Assembly (NCBI GenBank): GCA_035353235.1
Contig: DAOPZG010000039.1
Span: forward strand, 1-19,392
Direction: 5' to 3'
Length of the DNA: 19,392 nucleotides
DNA from: CAXXOK01 sp035353235
GTDB taxonomy: Bacteria; Bacillota; Clostridia; Christensenellales; Aristaeellaceae
Part shown: positions 1-7,856 of the stretch, in pieces
How the letters are laid out: each line of letters opens with the position of its first letter
How positions within the stretch are numbered: the stretch's first letter is position 1
Program-made: the position numbers and the translations under genes
Notes under the pieces: generated by a model
Told to the model about the DNA's origin: nothing
The model's input: the letters and a program-made list of their open reading frames with translations, nothing else
Databases searched by the model: none

Positions 1-1
1 G

Positions 2-1249
2 GAATGCCGCGAGCGGATCGACAGGCTTCGTGCCCTGCGCCGGGAAGCGCCGGACTGTAAGATTTATGTGTTTAACCTGATTATGCGCGCGCCGGCCTAC
101 AGCTCGTCCGAAGAAGAGCCGGATTATTACGCGACGTATGGCCGCATGCTTTATGAAATCGGCTATGCGACCGATAAGGCGGAACGGGATACGCTGAGCG
201 ATGAGGAAAAGGAGAAACTGGAGAGTGTCCGGCAGGCTTTGCCGCCGGAGGCGCTTGCCGACTTTACCGCGCGCCGCCAGGTGAACCGTCAGGCGAACGA
301 AGCCATGGTGGACCTGGTGAAGGAAGGCATAGTAGACTTTCTGGTGATCCCGCTGGATGACTGCGCCCAGTATGGCTGGGCGGCTAGGGAGCAGCGGGAA
401 CTGCGTAAGAAGGTGATCCGCCTTGGGCTGAGCAACCGCGTTTATATGTATTCCGGCGCGGACGAAGTGGGCGGCGTGCTGCTGGCAAGGGCTGTCAACA
501 CCCTGCGCGGGCTAAACCCGGCCGTGTTCCTGCGCTACAGCGCCGTGAAAGGCGCGCTCGTGATCCCCAAGTACGAGGACAGACCGCTGGGCGAAAACCT
601 GAAATGGCAGATTGCCGCGGCGGGCGGGCATGTGTGCGCCGGGATCGACAAAGCGGATTTTGTGCTGATGGTGAACGCGCCCACCGCAAGCGGCGAAGCG
701 ATGGGGGAGGCCAGCCAGGACAGCGCCAGCCTGGACGCGAGTTATTTTTCGGAACGCTGTCTGCCGGAGTTTGTGAACGAGATCAGCCATATCGACAAGC
801 CGGTTGCACTGGCGGATGTGGCGCTGGCAAACGGCGCGGATAACGAGCTGATGGGGATGCTGCGCGAGAAGCGCCTGCTGGGAAAGCTTTCGTCCTATGC
901 GGCGTGGAATACGGCGGCCAATTCCGCGGGCACCTGCATCGCGCATATGATGCTTCGACAGGGGGCGCCAAAGCGAAACGACACCTTTACGCAGCTCCGC
1001 CTGCTGGAGGATTGGGCCTATATGGCAAACGTGCGGGAACTCGCGATGGCTTGGGTGGTGCTGCGCGGCGGCGGTTTTTACGACATCAGCGGTTTTGAGA
1101 AACCGCTGGGGCAGTTTATCGCAGAGCATTTGCAGCGGTATGCGGATGAGTGGACTCCGTCAATTCGCGTTAAGACCATTACGTTTCCATGGCGGAGGCT
1201 GTTTGATATCGCTATTGAGCTGGACGTACAGGAGGCTGCAAACCAATGA
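2..1249 (+). CDS. DUF4127 family protein, 3' part (5' end outside window)
   Basis: The frame is open from base 2 and gives 415 residues before TGA. Family resemblance continues upstream of the first possible start (GTG at 68), in residues such as RLRALRREAPDCKIY, so the true start lies outside the window. Full-length members are about 500 residues, so roughly 80 are missing. The recognisable DUF4127 pattern includes an Asp-Asp pair in IPLDDCAQYGW (bases 356-361), YSGADEVGG (Asp-Glu at 461-466), LANGADNELMG and the YAAWNTAANSAGT block. No signal peptide can be assessed. The biochemical role of this family is not known to me. The paired acidic residues could be catalytic, but that is inference. 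The stop overlaps the nanE start (ATGA), so it is translated with an amino-sugar enzyme and probably acts in the same pathway. Family assignment is from memory of conserved patterns. Confidence 0.85.
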   Translation, partial: ECRERIDRLRALRREAPDCKIYVFNLIMRAPAYSSSEEEPDYYATYGRMLYEIGYATDKAERDTLSDEEKEKLESVRQALPPEALADFTARRQVNRQANEAMVDLVKEGIVDFLVIPLDDCAQYGWAAREQRELRKKVIRLGLSNRVYMYSGADEVGGVLLARAVNTLRGLNPAVFLRYSAVKGALVIPKYEDRPLGENLKWQIAAAGGHVCAGIDKADFVLMVNAPTASGEAMGEASQDSASLDASYFSERCLPEFVNEISHIDKPVALADVALANGADNELMGMLREKRLLGKLSSYAAWNTAANSAGTCIAHMMLRQGAPKRNDTFTQLRLLEDWAYMANVRELAMAWVVLRGGGFYDISGFEKPLGQFIAEHLQRYADEWTPSIRVKTITFPWRRLFDIAIELDVQEAANQ

Positions 1250-1953
1250 CCGGTCAGAAAACAGAAGTGCTGGAGCGGATCCAAGGCAGGCTGATTGTTT
1301 CCTGTCAGGCGTTGCCGGAAGAAGCGATGTTCAGCGCGGAATACCCCATTATGAAGCATTTCGCCCGCGCGGCGCAGCTGGGCGGCGCGGGAGGCATACG
1401 GGCCAACAGCGTGCGGGACATCACAGCCATCCGTGCGGAGGTGCCGCTTCCCGTGATCGGCATCATCAAGCGCAAGTACGGCGATTGCCCGGTCTGCATT
1501 ACTCCGACGCTTCGGGAGGCGGAAGAGCTGGCGGAAACCGGTTGCGAGATCATCGCCATGGACGCCACCACGCGCCCTCGCCCGGATGATGAAAGGCTGG
1601 AAGCTGTCTTTGCCAAATGCCGGGAGCGGTGGCCGGATCGCCTCTGGATGGCGGACTGCGCCACAGAAGCGGAAGGACTGCGTGCCTGGGCGATGGGCTT
1701 TGACCTGATCGGGACAACGCTTGCGGGGTATACGGAGGATACGCGTGGCACGGCCTTGCCGGATTTCGGCTTGATGCGCAGCCTGACGGGCGCGGGCTGC
1801 CGCGTGATCGCGGAGGGGGGAATCTGGACGCCGGAGCAGCTGGCGCAGGCCATGGATTGCGGCGCTTTCGCTGCGGTGGTCGGCACTGCGATAACCAGGC
1901 CCATGGAAATCACCCGCCGGTTCGCCGGTGTGCTGCGGGATCACAGCCTATGA
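1246..1953 (+). CDS. nanE: N-acetylmannosamine-6-phosphate 2-epimerase
   Basis: This cytoplasmic TIM-barrel enzyme converts ManNAc-6-phosphate to GlcNAc-6-phosphate, the step that joins sialic acid/ManNAc catabolism to GlcNAc use. At 235 residues it has the normal family length. Visible NanE signatures are GRLIVSCQA near the N-terminus, GGAGGIRANS (47-55), GIIKRKY with the catalytic-type Lys75, MDATTRPRP (105-113), FDLIGTTLAGYT (152-163), VIAEGGI with the catalytic-type Glu190, and VVGTAITRP (211-219). The Lys/Glu pair corresponds to the one described for clostridial NanE. It starts inside the DUF4127 stop (ATGA), after an AGGAGG at 1230-1235, and ends in an ATGA overlap with the ROK kinase, so the three are translationally coupled. 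No nanA (sialate lyase) is in view. ManNAc or an N-acetylmannosamine conjugate could therefore be the input, or nanA may lie upstream. Confidence 0.95.
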   Translation: MTGQKTEVLERIQGRLIVSCQALPEEAMFSAEYPIMKHFARAAQLGGAGGIRANSVRDITAIRAEVPLPVIGIIKRKYGDCPVCITPTLREAEELAETGCEIIAMDATTRPRPDDERLEAVFAKCRERWPDRLWMADCATEAEGLRAWAMGFDLIGTTLAGYTEDTRGTALPDFGLMRSLTGAGCRVIAEGGIWTPEQLAQAMDCGAFAAVVGTAITRPMEITRRFAGVLRDHSL

Positions 1954-2855
1954 AGTACCTTACGCTGGATATCGGGGCGACCGCCATCAAGTCGGCGCTG
2001 TTTAATAGCGAAGGGCAAATCGAGCGGTCGGACGAATGCGCGTCCAACGGAAACCGGGGGGCACAGGCGCTTTTGCAGGCGGCTTTCGGCATAATCGAAC
2101 AGTACCGGGACTACGACGGCGTCGGTATCGCCTGCACAGGGCAGGTAGATGCGCGCACCGGGCGGATCATATATGCCAACCGGAACGTGGAAGGTTTTAC
2201 GGGCACGGAGCTTGGCAGCCTGATGGAGGCGCGGCTGAAAAGGCCCGTGACGGTGGATAACGATGTAAACGCCGCGGCTCTTGGCGAAGGGGCGTTCGGC
2301 GCGGCGCGCGGTCAGCGTGATTTTATCTGTGTTTCGTACGGTACGGGCATCGGAGGGGCCATCGTAATCGACGGCAGGGTATACGGCGGTCAAAGCGGCG
2401 TGGCGGGGGAGATCGGGCATATGATTACCCATCCCTGCGGACGGGAGTGCGCCTGCGGCGGCCACGGCTGCTATGAGCAGTACGCGTCCGCAACGGCTTT
2501 GCTTCGGGACGTGCGTCGGGACTTTCCGGAGATACAAACCGGCCGGGAATTGTTTGCCGCACTGGAAACACAGCCGGAGCTGCAACCGCTGGTGGATCGC
2601 TGGATTGACGAAATTGCCCTTGGGCTGGTAACGCTGACCCATATTTTGAACCCGTCCCTGTTCGTGCTCTGCGGCGGGGTGATGACCCAGCCCTGTGTGC
2701 TGGACAGGCTGGTACGGGTGTATGAACCTCAGATTATGCCAAGTTACCGGCCCGTACAGCTCAGGGCGGCCGAGCTTAGCAACCTTGCGGGCGCGTATGG
2801 TGCGTTTGTCCGCATCCGCGAAAAACTGACGGGGCAGGGCTGCCCGACGCTGTAA
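1950..2855 (+). CDS. nanK: ROK-family sugar kinase, probable N-acetylmannosamine kinase
   Basis: A 301-residue cytoplasmic ROK kinase that uses ATP to phosphorylate a (N-acetyl)hexosamine. The N-terminal phosphate loop is LDIGATAIKSA (6-16). The catalytic Asp is D105 in VDNDVNAAA. SYGTGIGGAI (129-138) is the second ATP-site loop. The ROK zinc site is intact: His157 in EIGHM, then Cys167, Cys169 and Cys174 in CACGGHGCYE. The start is the ATG at 1950, which overlaps the nanE stop; an in-frame upstream ATG at 1857 lies deep inside nanE and would add non-homologous residues. ROK sequence alone does not fix the substrate. Direct coupling to nanE argues for ManNAc, giving the ManNAc-6-phosphate that NanE consumes. 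Glucokinase or another hexosamine kinase is the alternative. Confidence 0.85.
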   Translation: MKYLTLDIGATAIKSALFNSEGQIERSDECASNGNRGAQALLQAAFGIIEQYRDYDGVGIACTGQVDARTGRIIYANRNVEGFTGTELGSLMEARLKRPVTVDNDVNAAALGEGAFGAARGQRDFICVSYGTGIGGAIVIDGRVYGGQSGVAGEIGHMITHPCGRECACGGHGCYEQYASATALLRDVRRDFPEIQTGRELFAALETQPELQPLVDRWIDEIALGLVTLTHILNPSLFVLCGGVMTQPCVLDRLVRVYEPQIMPSYRPVQLRAAELSNLAGAYGAFVRIREKLTGQGCPTL

Positions 2856-2892
2856 CGCACCGTCGGAAGCGTCGAAGCCCGTGTCCGGCCAA

Positions 2893-2918
2893 CACAGAGC
2901 CCCGAAAGGGGGCCTGTG
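2893..2918 (+). other. Intercistronic hairpin with GAAA tetraloop
   Basis: In the 85-nt gap before the first permease gene, CACAG (2893-2897) pairs with CTGTG (2914-2918) and CCCC (2900-2903) pairs with GGGG (2908-2911) around a GAAA loop of the stable GNRA type. A 2x2 internal mismatch separates the two stems. No T-run follows, so it is not a normal intrinsic terminator. It could be an mRNA processing or stability element between the enzyme and transporter parts of the operon. Confidence 0.45.
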
Positions 2919-2940
2919 CAAAGGGAAAGGAGAATGCGGC

Positions 2941-3876
2941 TTGGTATCGGCACAAAAAACCCGAAGAAAGAAAAACGGCCTGATTGCGCAGCTGGCGAAG
3001 AACCGAACGGTGTATATCTTCCTGATCATCTCACTGGTCTGGTACATCATTTTCTGTTACGGCCCCATGTACGGTTTGCTGCTGGCGTTTAAGGATTTTA
3101 ACGCCCGCAAAGGGATTCTGGGCAGCGAGTTCGTCGGGCTTAAACACTACATAGAGCTGTTTGGCAATCAGGATTTCTATCAGGCGTTCCGCAATACGCT
3201 CATCATCAGCCTGGAACGCATCCTGTTTGAATTCCCGTTCCCTATCATTATCGCGCTGCTGCTGAACGAACTGCGCGCGGGCCGCTACAAGAAAACATTA
3301 CAGACGGTGTTCACGTTTCCGTACTTCCTTTCCTGGGTGGTTGTGGGCAGCATCGTGCTTAATATGCTGGGCAGCGATGGGGTGGTCAATAACCTGATTG
3401 CGCTGGCAGGCGGCGACAAACAGCAGTTTTTGGCGAGCAAATCGTTCTTTCTGCCACTGATCTACATCTCCAGCATCTGGAAAACCGCCGGGTGGACCAG
3501 CATCATCTATCTGGCGTCCATCAACGGGGTATCGCCGGAGCTGTACGAAGCGGCGATGATCGACGGCGCGAACCGTTTTCAGCGGATGACGCACGTGACG
3601 CTGCCCTGTATCCGCTCCACGATTGTGATTCTGCTTCTGCTGGCCATCGGCAACACGATGAACGCCGGTTTCGACCAGATTTTCAACATGTATAATCCGA
3701 CGGTTCAGTCCATCTCGGATATTCTGGACACCTACATTTACCGGATCACGTTCCAGACTTCCGGCGATTTCGGCTTCAGCACCGCGGTCGGTCTGTTCAA
3801 ATCCGTGATCAACTTCGGGCTGCTGTACATGTTTGACCGCATCGCGAAGATGATGGGCGAAGAAGGACTGTTTTAG
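2941..3876 (+). CDS. Carbohydrate ABC transporter permease, LplB type
   Basis: An integral membrane subunit (311 residues) of a carbohydrate-uptake (CUT1-type) importer. After a basic N-terminus (residues 5-23) come about six hydrophobic segments, the first near 24-40. The cytoplasmic EAA loop that contacts the ATPase is LYEAAMIDGANRF followed by VTLP (201-222). NTLIISLERILFEFPF, FTFPYFLSWVVVGSIV and KTAGWTSIIYLASI are typical of the LplB/YteP branch. The start is assigned to TTG at 2941 because AAAGGAG (2926-2932) lies 8 nt before it. The longer frame from GTG 2881 begins in the hairpin gap and adds residues unlike the family. The ATG at 2934 is out of frame. It works with the next permease and the binding protein. 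No ATPase is encoded here, as is usual for this branch, which shares a housekeeping MsmK-like ATPase. Confidence 0.92.
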   Translation: MVSAQKTRRKKNGLIAQLAKNRTVYIFLIISLVWYIIFCYGPMYGLLLAFKDFNARKGILGSEFVGLKHYIELFGNQDFYQAFRNTLIISLERILFEFPFPIIIALLLNELRAGRYKKTLQTVFTFPYFLSWVVVGSIVLNMLGSDGVVNNLIALAGGDKQQFLASKSFFLPLIYISSIWKTAGWTSIIYLASINGVSPELYEAAMIDGANRFQRMTHVTLPCIRSTIVILLLLAIGNTMNAGFDQIFNMYNPTVQSISDILDTYIYRITFQTSGDFGFSTAVGLFKSVINFGLLYMFDRIAKMMGEEGLF

Positions 3877-3888
3877 GAGGGGTGCCGG

Positions 3889-4764
3889 ATGCTGGAATAT
3901 AAAAAGAAGAAGCTGGACAAGGCGCAGATTGTGATCGGGATTGTGATGGGGATATGGGCGTTGCTGATCCTGTTCCCGTTCTACAACGCCATACTCGCCT
4001 CCATATCGACCCAGCGGGAGTTTTCCCGAAACCCACTGATGCTGTTTCCGCAGGAAGTCACCTTTTCGGCTTACAGCTATCTGATGAAGGCCACCAGTCT
4101 GATGACGGGCTACCGCAATACGCTGTTCTTCCTCGCGTTGGGCGTGCCGTTCAGTATGCTGATTACGGTCAGCACCGCGTACGTACTGTCCCGGCCCAGC
4201 TTTCCCGGGAAGAAAATCTACGTTTTTCTGGTGCTGTTCACCATGTATTTCAGCGGCGGTATGGTGCCGATTTACCTGCTGATGAAGGAGATGAAGCTGA
4301 CCAACAGCCTGGTTGGCATCGTGCTTCTCTACGGCGGCAATACGTTTTACGCCATCCTGATCCGCAACTTTTTCCAGAGTATTCCGCATGAGATAGAGGA
4401 ATCCGCCAAAATCGACGGCGCAAGCGAGATGCTGACGTTCTTCCGGATCATCCTGCCGCTGTCCGTGCCGATTCTGATGACGGTGATCCTGTTTCTGGCG
4501 GTGGATCGCTGGAACGAGTGGTTCAATGTGATGCTGATGGTGCGCGACTCCAACAAATGGACCCTTCAGGTGATTCTGCGCAATATCGTATACACGACGC
4601 TGGACGATATGGCGAGCCGTGTGGTATCGGTACAGAAAACCTACTATTCCCTCAGCCTTAAAATGGCTGCGATTGTGCTGACCATGGCGCCCGTAATGAT
4701 ATTTTACCCCTTCACGCAGCGGTTTTTCATCAAGGGCATCATGATCGGTTCCGTGAAAGGTTAA
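3889..4764 (+). CDS. Carbohydrate ABC transporter permease, YtcP type
   Basis: The second membrane subunit (291 residues) of the same importer. It has a short basic N-terminus (KKKKLDK), then hydrophobic segments near 12-32, 78-100, 110-130, 140-157, 185-203 and 258-275. The EAA loop is IEESAKIDGASE followed by RIILP (169-190). SFPGKKIYVFLVLFTMYFSG and the FYPFTQRFFIKGIMIGSVKG end are characteristic of the YtcP/LplC branch. The C-terminal phrase normally closes these proteins, so the gene is complete. It begins 12 nt after the LplB-type gene with AGGAGG in the gap, and will pair with that permease as a heterodimer. The transported sugar cannot be read from the sequence; context suggests an amino-sugar or ribosylated compound. 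Confidence 0.93.
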   Translation: MLEYKKKKLDKAQIVIGIVMGIWALLILFPFYNAILASISTQREFSRNPLMLFPQEVTFSAYSYLMKATSLMTGYRNTLFFLALGVPFSMLITVSTAYVLSRPSFPGKKIYVFLVLFTMYFSGGMVPIYLLMKEMKLTNSLVGIVLLYGGNTFYAILIRNFFQSIPHEIEESAKIDGASEMLTFFRIILPLSVPILMTVILFLAVDRWNEWFNVMLMVRDSNKWTLQVILRNIVYTTLDDMASRVVSVQKTYYSLSLKMAAIVLTMAPVMIFYPFTQRFFIKGIMIGSVKG

Positions 4765-4779
4765 CGGCTGAAAGCCGTT
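4763..4779 (+). other. Short hairpin before the binding-protein gene
   Basis: AACGGCT (4763-4769) and AGCCGTT (4773-4779) form a perfect 7-bp stem with a 3-nt loop that starts inside the permease stop codon. Only TTT, then CCCC, follows, so it is at best a weak terminator. It could attenuate readthrough, or protect the 5' end of a processed binding-protein transcript. Confidence 0.45.
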
Positions 4780-4812
4780 TCCCCAAAATAAACTAAATTT
4801 GGAGGGATCAAC

Positions 4813-6390
4813 GTGAAAAGGACCAGTCGACTTGTGGCTATCCTGATGTGCCTGATGATGCTGCCGTTCGGCATCGCCACTGCGGAAAGCGCGCCCGCAC
4901 AGTACTCTAACCGCATCAGTTTTTCCGCAACGTCCATCAACCTGCCGGACAACGTGAACTTTATGGATGACGCGATCTACAAAACGTTCGACAAGATGTT
5001 CAACTTCGAGTACCAGCTGACCAACATCACCTGGGAAACCTGGGATGAGCGCGACCGCCTGTGGATTACCTCGGGCGATATGCCGGATATGCTCTTCTGG
5101 AACTTCAACCTGAAGGACTATAAGAGCTATTCTTCGCAGGGGCTGGTTAAGGCGCTGCCCGACGACCTGGAAACGAAGTACCCCAACCTCGCGGCGGCCA
5201 TGAAAAAGACCGGCGTGGCGGATTATCTGAAGGCGAATGACCCGGATCAGAAACTGTACATGATCCCCAACGTGATCTACCTCAAACCGCCTACGGAAAC
5301 GACCGACCTGATCATTGACCCGAAAGTGCTGTACTATCGCAAAGACTGGGCCAAAGCGGTCGGCATCGAAGTGGGCGATACCATCACCGTCGACCAGATC
5401 GTAGCGCTGGCCAAAGCCTTTGCGGAGAAGGACCCCGGCGGAAACGGCGCTGGAAAGACAATCGGTTTCACCGCGCCTCCCGCCTATGTGGACAATGCCT
5501 TCGTACAGAGCAGCAACGCTTTCTACGATCAGTTCTATAAAGATGCGAATGGCAAGTACGTATGGGGCGGCTTCGACGACGCGACCCTTGCGGGCGTGAA
5601 GAAGCTGAAAGAATGCTTCGACACCGGCGTGATCGACCCCGACTACTATGCCTTCAAGGGCAAGGAACACTACGAGAAGTTCGACAGCGGTATCGCCGGT
5701 ATGTTCGTGGATGGCGCTTCCGCCGCGAATGTGGACGAGCGGTTCAACTCCTTCAGCCGCTCCAACCCCAGCATCGATCCGGCTCAGGCCATCGGCCTTG
5801 CGACGGTCGTGGGCGACGACGGCGTATACCGCGGCGAGCAGAACGTGACCAACTTCTGGGCTGGCCTGCTGTTTAACCCCGACATCGACGACGAGAAACT
5901 GGACCGTATATTGAGCATCCTCGATTACGTGTGCACCGAGGAAGGCCAGCGCCTGATCCATTGCGGCATTGAGGGCGTGGACTATACGATGAACGGCGAC
6001 CAGATTGAGATTACCCGCGCTAAGGACGAGAATGGTAACTTCATCAACATCGCCGACGAATACCCGTCCTACAACTTCTTCTTCACCAAGGCTGTTCTGC
6101 CGGATGACTGGTCGGCCCGCGATCCTTCGCTGCCCGAAGCGGTGCGCACCATGGCGGTCAACATGTTCCACGTAAAGGAAAAAGCCGCGCAGCTGGTGGC
6201 CCCGGATTATGCGCAGATTCTGTTTGACGGCGAAAAGAAGCTGAAGTTCCCCCTGAAGATCGACGACCTGATTACCGGCATGATCTTCTCCGGCAACGAC
6301 ATTGACGCCGAATGGACCAACTTCAAAACGACGAACCAGCAGACTGTGCAGGACGTTGTGGACGAACTGAACGCCGGGATTACCCAGTAA
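4813..6390 (+). CDS. Extracellular substrate-binding protein of the sugar ABC importer (LplA type)
   Basis: A 525-residue solute-binding protein that captures the ligand outside the membrane and delivers it to the two permeases encoded just upstream. The signal peptide is clear: MKRTSR, then a hydrophobic stretch to about residue 22, then an ATA-ES or AES-AP cleavage site near residues 24-26. The only early Cys (residue 13, in LMCLMM) is in the middle of the hydrophobic core and lacks a lipobox, so it looks like a type I secreted protein and not the usual Firmicutes lipoprotein. Family marks include WETWDERDRLWITSGDMPD, then VLYYRKDWAKAVGI and TEEGQRLIHCGIEGVDYTM. Length and order fit the LplA/YtcQ group. 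The GTG start follows GGAGGG (4801-4806) at 6 nt. Hairpins flank the gene on both sides. Confidence 0.92.
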   Translation: MKRTSRLVAILMCLMMLPFGIATAESAPAQYSNRISFSATSINLPDNVNFMDDAIYKTFDKMFNFEYQLTNITWETWDERDRLWITSGDMPDMLFWNFNLKDYKSYSSQGLVKALPDDLETKYPNLAAAMKKTGVADYLKANDPDQKLYMIPNVIYLKPPTETTDLIIDPKVLYYRKDWAKAVGIEVGDTITVDQIVALAKAFAEKDPGGNGAGKTIGFTAPPAYVDNAFVQSSNAFYDQFYKDANGKYVWGGFDDATLAGVKKLKECFDTGVIDPDYYAFKGKEHYEKFDSGIAGMFVDGASAANVDERFNSFSRSNPSIDPAQAIGLATVVGDDGVYRGEQNVTNFWAGLLFNPDIDDEKLDRILSILDYVCTEEGQRLIHCGIEGVDYTMNGDQIEITRAKDENGNFINIADEYPSYNFFFTKAVLPDDWSARDPSLPEAVRTMAVNMFHVKEKAAQLVAPDYAQILFDGEKKLKFPLKIDDLITGMIFSGNDIDAEWTNFKTTNQQTVQDVVDELNAGITQ

Positions 6391-6403
6391 ACTTCCCTTT
6401 CTG

Positions 6404-6431
6404 CCGGGACGGGGCTTGCGCCCCGCCCCGG
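6404..6431 (+). other. Strong GC hairpin after the binding-protein gene
   Basis: CCGGGACGGGGC (6404-6415) pairs with GCCCCGCCCCGG (6420-6431) around a TTGC loop: 11 pairs with one A-C mismatch. No T-run follows (TATCGCG), so full termination is unlikely. In ABC operons such stems commonly guard the 3' end of the binding-protein mRNA and keep it more abundant than the rest. That role is inferred here. Confidence 0.6.
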
Positions 6432-6465
6432 TATCGCGTGACCGAAGGACAGCAGGAGGAATTGC

Positions 6466-7800
6466 GTGTTTACGAAGGAAACGTTAAAACAGATTTTATC
6501 CGCGGAACTGGATGAGCGTGCGCGCCAGGGGTATGAGGTGCAAAACCTGCAAAAGCAATTGGAAAGCGCCGTGGAGAGCTACGATTCGCTTTTTTCGATC
6601 GCACAGGAAATCCGGAAAGCGCCGATCCGCAAGGACTGGCCGTATCGCGAGCCGGACGGGCTTGCGGAGATTCTGGCGGAGTGCGACCCCAACCGCGCGC
6701 GGGGCGTGATCCGGGCGCTGCCGGAGAGCGAAGTGGAAAAGCGCGTGCACAGCGCGTTTCTCACCTCCGTTTGCGCCTGTATCCTTGGCAAGCCGTTGGA
6801 GGAGCCGCCCTACGGCACCTTGCAGGATATTCGCGACGCCGCGGAGAAAGCCGGAATGTGGCCGATCCGTGGGTATGTGAGCGATGCGATGCTGACCGCC
6901 TGGGGCCGCAGAAACCCAAGCTGGGTGGATACGACCGCCGGAAACGTGCGTTACGTTGCGCCGGACGACGATATTACCTATTCCTTAATGGGGATGCTGC
7001 TGTTGGAAAAGGGCGGCGCAAACTTTACCCACGAGGATATGCGCAGCCTCTGGATTGAGAATATGCCGATCTACCTGTGCTGGGGCCCGGAGCGTAACAT
7101 TCTGCTTAAAGCGGGGCTGGCCTCCCTGACCCCCAACCTGCCTTTTGATATGGACGAGTGGGTGGAATGCCTGAACCCCGGGCAGGAGCTGTGCGGGGCC
7201 ATGATCCGCGCCGACGCGTACGGCTATGCCTGCCCGGGCAACCCGGAAATGGCGGCGACGCTTGCCTGGAAGGACGCGTCCTTTACCCACCGCAAGACCG
7301 GCGTGTACAGCGCGATGTTTATCGCGGCGGCCATTGCGGCGGCCTTTGTGGCGAAAGACTGGCGCGAGATCGTGTTAACGGCGCTCCAATATATCCCGCA
7401 GCGCAGCCGTTTTTATGAGCAGGCAAGCGAAAGCTACCGCATTGTGGACGCGGCGAAGGACTTTACCGAAGGGTACAACGCGGTTCACGAACGCTTCGGG
7501 TCGTTTACCGCCGGGCAGATCGTACAGGAAATCGGTACGGTGATCAATACGCTTAAATTTGCCGGAGACGCGGAGGACGGAATTGCCTTGCAGGTAGCGC
7601 AGGGGAACGATTCGGACAGCTTCGCCTGCAGTTGCGGCTCCATTCTGGGGGCTTTCTTCGCCGAGGGCCTGCCTGCGAGCTGGATTGAACCTTTCCGCGA
7701 CGAACTGCACACCACCATGAGCGGTTTCAGCGAGCGCAGTCTGGCTGTGGTGGCTGACCGAATGGCGGCGCTGCACCGCAGGGTTGGGCAAATGGAATAG
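6466..7800 (+). CDS. ADP-ribosylglycohydrolase (DraG/ARH) family protein
   Basis: A 444-residue cytoplasmic protein (no signal peptide) of the DraG/ARH fold, whose members use two metal ions to hydrolyse N- or O-ribosyl bonds. The metal-binding acidic sites are both present: APDDDITYS (Asp167-169) and GNDSDSFACSCGSILGA (Asp382, Asp384). The usual glycine-rich N-terminal motif appears in altered form as AFLTSVCACILGKPLE (98-112), which lacks the Asp of the common GDALG version. About 95 residues precede this core and I do not recognise a domain in them. The GTG start has GGAGG (6456-6460) 5 nt upstream. The gene lies after the transporter and before ribokinase, so release of ribose from an imported ribosylated compound is a reasonable inference. 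True protein de-ADP-ribosylation is less supported by the context. Confidence 0.85.
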   Translation: MFTKETLKQILSAELDERARQGYEVQNLQKQLESAVESYDSLFSIAQEIRKAPIRKDWPYREPDGLAEILAECDPNRARGVIRALPESEVEKRVHSAFLTSVCACILGKPLEEPPYGTLQDIRDAAEKAGMWPIRGYVSDAMLTAWGRRNPSWVDTTAGNVRYVAPDDDITYSLMGMLLLEKGGANFTHEDMRSLWIENMPIYLCWGPERNILLKAGLASLTPNLPFDMDEWVECLNPGQELCGAMIRADAYGYACPGNPEMAATLAWKDASFTHRKTGVYSAMFIAAAIAAAFVAKDWREIVLTALQYIPQRSRFYEQASESYRIVDAAKDFTEGYNAVHERFGSFTAGQIVQEIGTVINTLKFAGDAEDGIALQVAQGNDSDSFACSCGSILGAFFAEGLPASWIEPFRDELHTTMSGFSERSLAVVADRMAALHRRVGQME

Positions 7801-7814
7801 GCCGACAAGCTGAG

Positions 7815-7856
7815 TGTTGCACGTCCGGGTAACGCCGTACCCTGCGCGGTGCAACA
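7815..7856 (+). other. Two-tier RNA hairpin upstream of ribokinase
   Basis: In the 97-nt gap, TGTTGCAC (7815-7822) pairs perfectly with GTGCAACA (7849-7856). Inside it, GGGTA (7827-7831) pairs with TACCC (7838-7842) around a 6-nt loop. It ends 26 nt before the ribokinase Shine-Dalgarno. No T-run follows directly (AGGAAAATCTTTT), so it is not a classical terminator. It may be a leader or processing element that sets ribokinase expression. Confidence 0.5.

Noticed and set aside
2856..2940. Longer N-terminus of the LplB-type permease from GTG 2881
   Set aside because: It would translate the GAAA hairpin; AAAGGAG with TTG 2941 gives the normal family N-terminus.
1078..3050. Two long - strand frames opposite nanE and the first ROK kinase
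   Set aside because: They mirror strongly conserved enzymes and lack motifs and ribosome sites.
3298..6171. A 957-codon open frame on the - strand opposite both permeases and the binding protein
   Set aside because: The + strand genes have clear homology, signal peptide and ribosome sites. The antisense product is His/Arg/Val-rich low-quality sequence without domains, a by-product of G+C-rich codon use.
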